A stretch of DNA of 8,399 nucleotides from Porticoccaceae bacterium. Its GTDB lineage: Bacteria > Pseudomonadota > Gammaproteobacteria > Pseudomonadales > Porticoccaceae. Under the pieces are notes generated by a model. The model worked only from the letters and a program-made list of their open reading frames with translations. It ran no database searches and was not told the origin of the DNA. This document shows positions 1 through 5,425 of the stretch, piece after piece (position 1 is the stretch's first letter; every line of letters starts with the position of its first letter). Position numbers and translations under genes: made by a program. The stretch covers positions 2,127 through 10,525 of the forward strand of contig NZJL01000064.1 of assembly GCA_002692165.1 (NCBI GenBank), read 5' to 3'.

Positions 1-24
1 GCGTCGTTAAAAGCTGGTTTGTGA
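1..24 (+). CDS. prfB: Peptide chain release factor 2, last codons only (partial)
   Basis: The first eight codons of the window read ASLKAGL followed by a TGA stop. This matches my recollection of the C-terminus of E. coli release factor 2, which ends in EASLKAGL. Release factor 2 recognises UGA and UAA stop codons and triggers peptide release on the ribosome. The call rests on seven residues, but prfB directly upstream of lysS is the standard order in Gammaproteobacteria, which strongly supports it. The gap to lysS is 41 bases with no visible terminator, so the two are probably co-transcribed. The programmed frameshift site typical of prfB would lie upstream of the window. Confidence 0.8.
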   Translation, partial: ASLKAGL

Positions 25-65
25 TTGGCTCTTCAATATATCAGATTATCTAGGTTAATTTTAAT

Positions 66-1559
66 ATGACAGAGCAGCAAGACTTCAACCGGTTGGTTTC
101 TGAGCGAAGGCGGAAACTGAAAGATTTGCGTCAGCAAAGCGACTTTACATTCCCAAATGATTTTCGTCCCGAACACTCAGCGGGACATCTGCAATCGGAG
201 TTTTCAGACGTCAGTAAGAGCGATCTTGAGCGAAGGCACTTGATTGTGAGTGTTGCCGGCAGGATTATCAGGAACAGGGGTGCCTTTGTTGTGTTGCAGG
301 ATAGTTCTGCGAGTATCCAACTGTATGTCACCAAATTGGCGAGAGAATTCGTCAAAAGCCTAGATCTTGGCGACATAATAGGAACGGTAGGCTCGTTGCA
401 ACGCTCGAACAAAGGCGACCTTTTTATCCAGATGGGCGAATGGCGGTTGTTAACTAAGTCATTACGTCCGCTTCCGGACAAATTCCATGGGTTAGCTGAT
501 CAAGAGCTGAGATATCGCCAGCGTTATGTTGATCTTATCGTTAACCCAGGTGCGAGAGATACATTCAGGTTGCGCTCAGAGATAATAAGTTTTCTGAGAG
601 GCTACCTGAATGCGATAAACTTTTTAGAGGTAGAGACACCCATGCTGCAAGTTATCCCGGGAGGAGCTGTCGCAAGACCCTTTGTGACCCATCATAATGC
701 CTTGGACATAGACATGTATTTGCGTGTAGCCCCAGAACTCTATCTCAAGAGGTTGGTAGTCGGTGGTTTTGAGAGAGTCTATGAGATAAACCGTAATTTT
801 CGCAACGAAGGTTTATCTACTCGCCACAACCCTGAATTTACCATGTTGGAATTTTATCAAGCTTATGCTGACTACGAGGACGCAATGAAACTCACGGAGG
901 ATATGCTTCGTAGGCTGACCAATTCAGTTTTGGGTTCTACCAAAGTGATTAATACTCGCGGCGGTGAGGAGAAAGGAGATCATCGGAAACTCGTCATCGA
1001 CTTTGGAAAACCTTTTGCTCGTTTCTCGATGTTCGATTCGATTGTCCATTACAACCTCGCCATCGCTCCTGACAACTTAAGTCGACTGGACCCGGCACGT
1101 GAATTAGCACTGTCGTTAGGTATTGGTGTGAAAGAAAGTTGGGGGCTCGGAAAATTACAGTTAGCAATCTTTGAAAAGACAGTTGAATCTAAGCTTGAAC
1201 AACCAACCTTCATAACTCAATATCCAGCAGAAGTATCTCCTCTATCAAGGAGAAATGACTCTGATCCTTCATTAACTGATAGATTCGAGTTGTTCATCGG
1301 TGGAAGAGAAATCGCTAATGGTTTTTCTGAGTTAAACGACCCGGAGGATCAGGCGGAGCGCTTTAAGCATCAGGTGTCGGAACGGAATGAGGGCGATGAC
1401 GAGGCAATGCATTTCGATGAAGACTACATCCGAGCCTTGGAATATGGCATGCCACCGGCGGTGGGAGAAGGTATTGGCATCGATCGATTGGTTATGATTC
1501 TTACTAACTCGAGGTCTATCCGTGATGTACTGTTATTTCCTCACATGCGCCCAGAGTGA
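66..1559 (+). CDS. lysS: Lysyl-tRNA synthetase, class II
   Basis: This cytoplasmic enzyme charges tRNA-Lys with lysine using ATP. The 497-residue length is normal for bacterial LysS. An N-terminal OB-fold anticodon-binding domain spans about residues 58-145. The class II catalytic core follows. Motif 1 lies around FLEVETPML and the downstream PGGAVARPF segment. Motif 2 is [11 protein letters not shown] (residues 239-249), followed by [12 protein letters not shown]. Motif 3 is [11 protein letters not shown] near residues 469-479, with the usual ending LLFPHMRPE. The presence of both the anticodon domain and the full core separates it from the shorter paralogue EpmA/PoxA. The ATG start has only a weak TAGG ribosome site 11 bases upstream, as expected for a gene read through from prfB. 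Its last 19 bases overlap the end of the convergent ctaA. Confidence 0.97.
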   Translation: MTEQQDFNRLVSERRRKLKDLRQQSDFTFPNDFRPEHSAGHLQSEFSDVSKSDLERRHLIVSVAGRIIRNRGAFVVLQDSSASIQLYVTKLAREFVKSLDLGDIIGTVGSLQRSNKGDLFIQMGEWRLLTKSLRPLPDKFHGLADQELRYRQRYVDLIVNPGARDTFRLRSEIISFLRGYLNAINFLEVETPMLQVIPGGAVARPFVTHHNALDIDMYLRVAPELYLKRLVVGGFERVYEINRNFRNEGLSTRHNPEFTMLEFYQAYADYEDAMKLTEDMLRRLTNSVLGSTKVINTRGGEEKGDHRKLVIDFGKPFARFSMFDSIVHYNLAIAPDNLSRLDPARELALSLGIGVKESWGLGKLQLAIFEKTVESKLEQPTFITQYPAEVSPLSRRNDSDPSLTDRFELFIGGREIANGFSELNDPEDQAERFKHQVSERNEGDDEAMHFDEDYIRALEYGMPPAVGEGIGIDRLVMILTNSRSIRDVLLFPHMRPE

Positions 1560-2662
1560 GCGACGCCGCCTTCACCTGCCGGTGTTAAATCTGATTCACA
1601 GTTGTTACCGACCGAGTTCTTTGCGTTTCCAATGATAAGCGAATGTGTTACAAAAAGCGATGCAGTGAGGAGGAGAACGGCGCCGCCTTGATGGGCTGTT
1701 GCCAGGGCTATTGGCATGTTCATCACTAACGTAGAGATTCCAAGGATCACCTGAAGAATCATCATAACGAACATGCAAAGGATCCCTCCTTTGGCTGGCC
1801 CGATGGCACCAGACTTCAGAGCAAAAAACGTGAAGGTCGATATCAACAATACAATGAAATAGGCGAACATTCGATGGTTGAATTGGATGGTAGCCAAGTC
1901 TTCAAAGGCTGAAAGCCAAACAGGAGTCATCGAATATAGTTCTTCAGGAAAGAAGCTATGTCCCATTAAAGGAAAAGTAGGATACACATAGCCGGCTTTT
2001 GTGCCTGCCACAAGTCCCCCTGAGAGAATCATCAGAAAAATGGCGCAGCTAGTTGCCACCGCCCCTGCCCGCATCTTGAAAAGCTGCTCCGTGGGCTTGA
2101 ACAGCAAGCTCCAAGCCACCCACAAAATGGCGCTATATATAATCACTGCGGTCCCTAAGTGCGCAGTGAGCCGGTATTGACTGACGTTGGGGTCATCCAC
2201 CAATCCGCTTTTGACCATGTACCATCCCAGAACGCCTTGGAATCCTCCCAAGATAAACAGGGCGACTAGCTTCGGGGTAAGGCCGGCTCGTAGCCGGTCT
2301 GTAAAATAAAAAAATAAAAATGGCAAGAGAAATAACAAGCCAATAAACCGACCCAGCACCCGATGAAAATACTCAAACAAAAATATTGTCTTGAACTCAG
2401 AAATCTCCATGCCGAGATTCTTTTTTTGATACTCTGGGAATTGCTGGTATTTGAAAAATTCTTTTTGCCAATCAGCCTCAGTTAACGGGGGGATTATTCC
2501 TGTCACTGGATGCCAGTCTACCATCGATAAACCTGATTGAGTTAACCTAGTCACGGCCCCCAACAAAATCATACCAAAGATGGTGCCTGCACAGATCAAA
2601 AGCCAGTATGCTACATGTCGATCATAAGCTTTTTGCGACGGATTGCATCCGGTTGTTGCCAT
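1541..2662 (-). CDS. ctaA: Heme A synthase, COX15/CtaA family (type 2, mitochondrial/alphaproteobacterial-like)
   Basis: This inner-membrane enzyme oxidises the C8 methyl of heme O to a formyl group, giving heme A for aa3-type cytochrome oxidases. The 373-residue protein has about eight hydrophobic segments, near residues 17-38, 101-121, 130-150, 165-188, 200-220, 262-282, 292-314 and 320-343. The four family histidines expected to hold the hemes are visible: H100 (EYFHRVLGR), H168 (TAHLG), H263 (FNHRMFAY) and H324 (TAHQGG). The [19 protein letters not shown] segment followed by an [12 protein letters not shown] loop is typical of the Cox15-like branch, not the shorter Bacillus type. The ATG is preceded by a good GGAG site. 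The polar tail after residue 345 extends into the 3' end of lysS. No oxidase subunit or heme O synthase gene is next to it, so it stands alone here. Confidence 0.93.
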   Translation of the reverse strand: MATTGCNPSQKAYDRHVAYWLLICAGTIFGMILLGAVTRLTQSGLSMVDWHPVTGIIPPLTEADWQKEFFKYQQFPEYQKKNLGMEISEFKTIFLFEYFHRVLGRFIGLLFLLPFLFFYFTDRLRAGLTPKLVALFILGGFQGVLGWYMVKSGLVDDPNVSQYRLTAHLGTAVIIYSAILWVAWSLLFKPTEQLFKMRAGAVATSCAIFLMILSGGLVAGTKAGYVYPTFPLMGHSFFPEELYSMTPVWLSAFEDLATIQFNHRMFAYFIVLLISTFTFFALKSGAIGPAKGGILCMFVMMILQVILGISTLVMNMPIALATAHQGGAVLLLTASLFVTHSLIIGNAKNSVGNNCESDLTPAGEGGVAHSGRM

Positions 2663-2752
2663 AGCTGCTCCAGAGGTATTAAAATTTATATTACACCGAT
2701 GAAGTACGAATTCGCGAGGAGTATAGACCTGTTGTGTAAATAATGTAGAGAG

Positions 2753-2772
2753 CTTTCTGGTTCATCAGAAAG
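2753..2772. other. Short perfect hairpin upstream of ctaA
   Basis: CTTTCTG and CAGAAAG form a perfect seven-base-pair stem around a six-base loop. Neither strand has a run of T directly after it, so a classical terminator is unlikely. It lies about 90 bases upstream of the ctaA start and could be a protein-binding dyad or a structure in an upstream transcript. Its function is unknown. Confidence 0.4.
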
Positions 2773-2942
2773 GTTTATGGCCCAGCCTTTTATATTATCG
2801 ATTCAGCAATGCCAAAAAAGTTTACCTCGTTATCAGTCGCAGATGGAGTTGGTTGTTTAGGTTATTACAGCAAGTTTCCCAAACTGGCGACATATCGAGC
2901 TGGCTCATGCAACACGGGGAAGCTTAGGTTTTAGAAAACGAG

Positions 2943-2969
2943 AAAGCCGAGGCATACGCCTCGACTTTT
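2943..2969. terminator. Rho-independent terminator, probably bidirectional
   Basis: CGAGGC and GCCTCG pair over an ATAC/GTAT tetraloop. The stem then continues, after one C-A mismatch, with AAAG pairing to CTTT. On the minus strand it starts 14 bases after the stop codon of the YRG mini-protein and is followed by a T-rich stretch (CTTTCTCGTTTTCT), so it most likely ends that gene's transcript. On the plus strand it ends in CTTTTCGTT and could also stop transcription from the left. Confidence 0.75.
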
Positions 2970-2981
2970 CGTTATAATGAA

Positions 2982-3155
2982 TCACGCTACAAACTTTACA
3001 CCGCGATAAGTATTGCTCTTGACAAAATTTTGCGTTGAGCGCTCCTTTGACAGGATTGATCCTCGGTATCTGAGAGAACCACTGTCAGCAAGTTTAAAAT
3101 TTGATTTTACGTTGTTACTGTTGGCTAAGCCTCGGTAAACTAATTGATGATTCAT
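2982..3155 (-). CDS. Small basic protein with three YRG motifs, DUF4278-like
   Basis: This is a 57-residue protein of unknown function. Tyr-Arg-Gly occurs three times, at residues 7-9, 30-32 and 50-52, within LVYRG, LRYRG and NTYRGVKF. Short proteins with YRG motifs are what I recall of the DUF4278 family, best known from cyanobacteria and also found in some Proteobacteria. The family role is unknown. The chain is strongly basic, with about ten Lys or Arg against two acidic residues, and has no cysteine, signal peptide or membrane segment. I chose the ATG at 3155 because AGGAG lies seven bases before it. A longer in-frame ATG at 3182 has no such site and would place the palindrome at 3169-3180 inside the coding region. 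It has its own candidate promoter and terminator, so it is probably a single-gene transcript. Nucleic-acid binding would fit the charge but is only a guess. Confidence 0.7.
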   Translation of the reverse strand: MNHQLVYRGLANSNNVKSNFKLADSGSLRYRGSILSKERSTQNFVKSNTYRGVKFVA

Positions 3156-3168
3156 AACACTTCTCCTA

Positions 3169-3180
3169 GGGCAATTGCCC
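3169..3180. promoter_or_regulatory. Perfect 12-bp palindrome in the leader of the YRG gene
   Basis: GGGCAATTGCCC is a perfect palindrome lying between the candidate promoter and the AGGAG ribosome site of the YRG mini-protein. It could be a DNA operator. In RNA it could form a GGGC/GCCC stem with an AATT loop at the very 5' end of the transcript, next to the ribosome site. The sequence does not decide between these. Confidence 0.4.
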
Positions 3181-3186
3181 AATATA

Positions 3187-3216
3187 GGTATAAGTGGTCT
3201 TTTAACGCATGATCAA
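3187..3216 (-). promoter_or_regulatory. Candidate sigma-70 promoter for the YRG mini-protein
   Basis: On the minus strand TTGATC (3211-3216) is followed after 18 bases by TATACC (3187-3192), with a second TATA-like box, TATATT, directly after it. Each hexamer matches the consensus at four of six positions. Transcription would start close to the palindrome at 3169-3180. The -35 element sits in the centre of the inverted repeat CGCAT-GATCA-ATGCG. Confidence 0.3.
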
Positions 3217-3220
3217 TGCG
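3206..3220. repeat. Inverted repeat CGCAT-N5-ATGCG flanked by TTTAACGC direct repeats
   Basis: CGCAT (3206-3210) and ATGCG (3216-3220) form an inverted repeat around GATCA. An eight-base direct repeat, TTTAACGC, starts at 3201 and again at 3225, 24 bases apart. All of this lies in the spacer between two divergent genes and covers the candidate -35 of the YRG gene. This is the layout expected of an operator, but no known regulator can be named. Confidence 0.35.
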
Positions 3221-3269
3221 GGTGTTTAACGCGAACCACCGCAACATAATTTTAGTAGAGATATTAGTC

Positions 3270-3830
3270 ATGATCAACACGTTTGTGCTAAAAGATCTTT
3301 TTTCTCAGGAGCAACTAGAGGACCTAATTAGTGAATTTTCATTTGGAAACACAACTACTCCTGAACTAGAACTTGCCATAAGAGATGCTTTTAAAGATTA
3401 TGTTATAAGCGCCCTCTCAGAAATGTCGGGAGCTACTGAAGAGCACCAAAAACTCTACGTAGAGGCCATCTACCCATTGGAAAAGGCCTCAAAGTTATTG
3501 CAAGACCTCCCTCATCCAGCCGGAAAGATATCAACACGCCTTTCAGTGATGGCTGACACCCTGAAAAAACTTGCCTCCGGGCAACAAAATTTTGACTCTG
3601 AAAGAGCAAGCAGATTCGTAGAAAAAAACCTGATCCGTCGCTTAAAGCAAGTATGGGATAACAACACGCAAGTGTCTTTTTTCGACCACTCCGCCGAAGA
3701 GCAGGGTGCACCAATGCATTTTGTGCGTCTTTGCCTGAATGCTGCAGGACGCTGCTATCCTGAGATAGTTTGGTTTGCATCCGTAGATAACGCTCGCGCA
3801 GATAGTTTGATAAAAAGTATTAAAAGATAA
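3270..3830 (+). CDS. Hypothetical protein, family not recognised
   Basis: I do not recognise this protein. From the ATG at 3270 it has 186 residues. It appears soluble, with no signal peptide or membrane segment. Residues 1-130 look largely helical, with acidic and basic residues alternating (LFSQEQLEDLISEF, LIRRLKQVWD). The last 50 residues look mixed and contain HFVRLCLNAAGRCYPEIVWF, with the only two cysteines at 155 and 162. The frame can be extended upstream to 3216, but that start has no ribosome site and would run across the dyad-rich promoter region. The 3270 start has only a weak AGTAGAGA upstream, so the start is uncertain. The open frame is long and uninterrupted, with codon use that looks similar to its neighbours, so I think the gene is real. 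It faces away from the YRG gene and converges on ygfZ with a 202-base gap that holds no gene. Confidence 0.7.
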   Translation: MINTFVLKDLFSQEQLEDLISEFSFGNTTTPELELAIRDAFKDYVISALSEMSGATEEHQKLYVEAIYPLEKASKLLQDLPHPAGKISTRLSVMADTLKKLASGQQNFDSERASRFVEKNLIRRLKQVWDNNTQVSFFDHSAEEQGAPMHFVRLCLNAAGRCYPEIVWFASVDNARADSLIKSIKR

Positions 3831-4032
3831 CCATGGACGATTGTTCAACCACTAACAGTGTTGGCTGGAGAATGGTTGCATTTTAAGTCGACGAAAGTCT
3901 TTGGGTGATTGCTGTGAGAGGTGCTTGAAGGTTTTTAAATTGTTTTTAACCAATACGATTAACCAAGTTAACCCGAGACTGCGTCAATATTATGCGATTT
4001 TGAGTGGTCGGTCGGCATCGAATTGCTCTCAC

Positions 4033-5049
4033 TTAATATGCAAGCTGCAACTCGCGCCCATCCACACCCGTTTCTTCGTTGATCTTGAGCCCACTAAATT
4101 CACTCACTGAGTCAGACATTACGGCCAAAAGTTCCACATTACTTGGACTGCTCCTAGCCACGCTTGCGATTGAACCGATGGTCTTTCCGGATGAGCTAGT
4201 TATTATATCGCCAGCTTGCGGACTGTGTTCAAGTGCACAGAGCAGATGACGAATACGGCGCTTAATAACACCGCGATAGTGAGCTCGAGCGATTATTTCT
4301 TGGCCTGTATAGCATCCTTTTTTGAAATCTATGAAGTCCATTCTGTCCAGATTGAGCATCTGCGGGATGAACAGATCAGTTGTAAATTCAGTAACCTCCG
4401 CGAAGCCAGTTCGAAGTAGAAGGAGATCCGCTAAATCCTCGCCAATAGGTCTAAACTGGCTAAGCAGACTGACTCCGCTAGGGATGTCTTCGAATTTAAA
4501 AGTCAGAGCATATATTTCTTTCCCGATATAGTTAAGATAAAAAGGCGGCATTATTTTTTCTGACACTTTGCTGGGAAACGACCCTTTCACGCGCTGAGTT
4601 AACACTTCAGCTATTTTTGGCCCGGTCATGATGAAGCTCTGTTGCTCTTGACTTACGTCTGTGATCGAAATTTTAAAAAAAGGAGCGTATTTCTCGAGGC
4701 TTTCAATGGCCATGTTTGTTACCGAAGGGTGCGTTTCTAGGATTATATCTTGCTTCTCGTCACAATATCCGGAAAACGTGAAGATGATTTTCCCTTTGGG
4801 CGTACAATGCGCTCCTCTAAAGACTCGGAATCGGTCTGCTAATTGCACGTCGCAAGTCACTTGGCCCTGCAGGAACTTTTTGCTTTCGATTCCGCTTATT
4901 CTTATAAAGCCTCTTTTTCGAGGACAGATTAGGTCAGAGCCTGTTAATCTTTTGTAATCTTCGGCTTTTTCCCCAAACGATGCGATTCGATGACCAAACT
5001 CTGCACGGGGCGGAATCGTATACTTTGCGAAAACTTTGCTAAGGTCCAT
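4033..5049 (-). CDS. ygfZ: YgfZ/GcvT-family folate-binding protein, Fe-S enzyme maintenance
   Basis: YgfZ is a cytoplasmic tetrahydrofolate-binding protein related to the glycine cleavage T-protein. It is needed for full activity of certain Fe-S enzymes, such as the tRNA methylthiolase MiaB. The family signature KKGCYTGQEIIARAHYRG is present, with the conserved cysteine at residue 246 of this 338-residue product (E. coli YgfZ has 326). The N-terminal segment ISGIESKKFLQGQVTCDV is also typical. I chose the ATG at 5049, giving MDLSKVF, because GGAA lies seven bases upstream. An in-frame GTG at 5091 overlaps the candidate promoter and has no ribosome site. The gene diverges from sdhE, with 76 bases between starts, an arrangement shared with E. 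coli and Pseudomonas. No clear terminator follows it. Confidence 0.93.
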   Translation of the reverse strand: MDLSKVFAKYTIPPRAEFGHRIASFGEKAEDYKRLTGSDLICPRKRGFIRISGIESKKFLQGQVTCDVQLADRFRVFRGAHCTPKGKIIFTFSGYCDEKQDIILETHPSVTNMAIESLEKYAPFFKISITDVSQEQQSFIMTGPKIAEVLTQRVKGSFPSKVSEKIMPPFYLNYIGKEIYALTFKFEDIPSGVSLLSQFRPIGEDLADLLLLRTGFAEVTEFTTDLFIPQMLNLDRMDFIDFKKGCYTGQEIIARAHYRGVIKRRIRHLLCALEHSPQAGDIITSSSGKTIGSIASVARSSPSNVELLAVMSDSVSEFSGLKINEETGVDGRELQLAY

Positions 5050-5065
5050 AACAAGTTCCAAAATT

Positions 5066-5095
5066 ATTTTAAAAACAGGACTTTTCAACACTCAA
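5066..5095 (-). promoter_or_regulatory. Candidate sigma-70 promoter for ygfZ
   Basis: On the minus strand TTGAGT (5090-5095) is followed after 18 bases by TAAAAT (5066-5071), matching consensus at four and five of six positions. Transcription would begin about ten bases before the ATG at 5049, leaving just enough leader for the GGAA ribosome site. I saw no equally good promoter for the divergent sdhE. Confidence 0.4.
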
Positions 5096-5125
5096 GTGAG
5101 GATTCTAACCGAGATTAGGAATAGT

Positions 5126-5374
5126 ATGAATAGAAATCGACTTCTATGGGCGAGTCGCCGAGGCATGTTGGAATTGGATTTGCTGCTTACGCCGTTTGTA
5201 AAACTTCATTACGAAAGTCTTTGCGAAGAGGACAAAATTGCGTTTGAAGTACTTTTGGAGCAGGATGACCAATTGCTCTTTCAATGGCTCATATCGCGTC
5301 AGATATTGCCAGATAAGAGTTTTTGTCGGATCGTGGAGATTATTCGGGCGGCCCATTTTAAGAGCGACCTCTAA
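5126..5374 (+). CDS. sdhE: SdhE (YgfY/CptB), FAD assembly factor for succinate dehydrogenase
   Basis: SdhE is a small cytoplasmic protein that promotes covalent attachment of FAD to the SdhA subunit of succinate dehydrogenase, and to FrdA in fumarate reductase. The 82-residue product has the family's RGxxE motif at residues 12-16 within WASRRGMLELD. It also has the conserved downstream pattern LTPFVKLHYESLCEEDKIAFEVLL, LEQDDQLLFQWL. Length and pattern agree closely with E. coli SdhE (88 residues). The start is set by homology at MNRNRLLW, with TTAGGA just upstream. A longer in-frame extension to 5036 would run back into ygfZ and is not supported. The gene is followed after 51 bases by the convergent end of nadB, so it is transcribed alone. 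In many relatives ygfX/cptA follows directly, and it is absent here. Confidence 0.93.
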   Translation: MNRNRLLWASRRGMLELDLLLTPFVKLHYESLCEEDKIAFEVLLEQDDQLLFQWLISRQILPDKSFCRIVEIIRAAHFKSDL

Positions 5375-5425
5375 TCATGACAGTCGACAAAATCATACTG
5401 CGCGGCTAATGGATACTATGCACGT

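Larger units (their letters stand above)
2663..2981. other. Gene-poor interval between ctaA and the YRG mini-protein
   Basis: No convincing gene lies in these 319 bases. The ctaA end carries an AT-rich leader with TATA-like stretches that could act as the ctaA promoter, but I see no good paired -35 and -10. A seven-base-pair hairpin sits at 2753-2772. A 41-codon open frame on the plus strand (2809-2934) lacks a ribosome binding site and ends just before the terminator hairpin at 2943-2969. Both hairpins are listed separately. The interval may encode a short non-coding transcript, but nothing shows this directly. Confidence 0.6.

Noticed and set aside
2777..2860. A 27-codon plus-strand frame starting MAQPFIL just after the hairpin at 2753-2772
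   Set aside because: The AAAGG is only three bases from the ATG, the product resembles nothing known, and the frame overlaps another short frame. It looks like chance.
3846..3863. A hairpin after the hypothetical gene as its terminator
   Set aside because: The stem is only four clean base pairs plus a bulged extension and has no following T run.
3946..3973. Three TTAACC repeats in the spacer between the hypothetical gene and ygfZ
   Set aside because: The copies are short, unevenly spaced (13 and 9 bases) and AT-rich, and they lie between two convergent gene ends where an operator is unlikely.
3901..4110. A 69-codon plus-strand frame overlapping the end of ygfZ
   Set aside because: It overlaps the well-supported ygfZ on the other strand, has no ribosome site, and its product shows no recognisable pattern.
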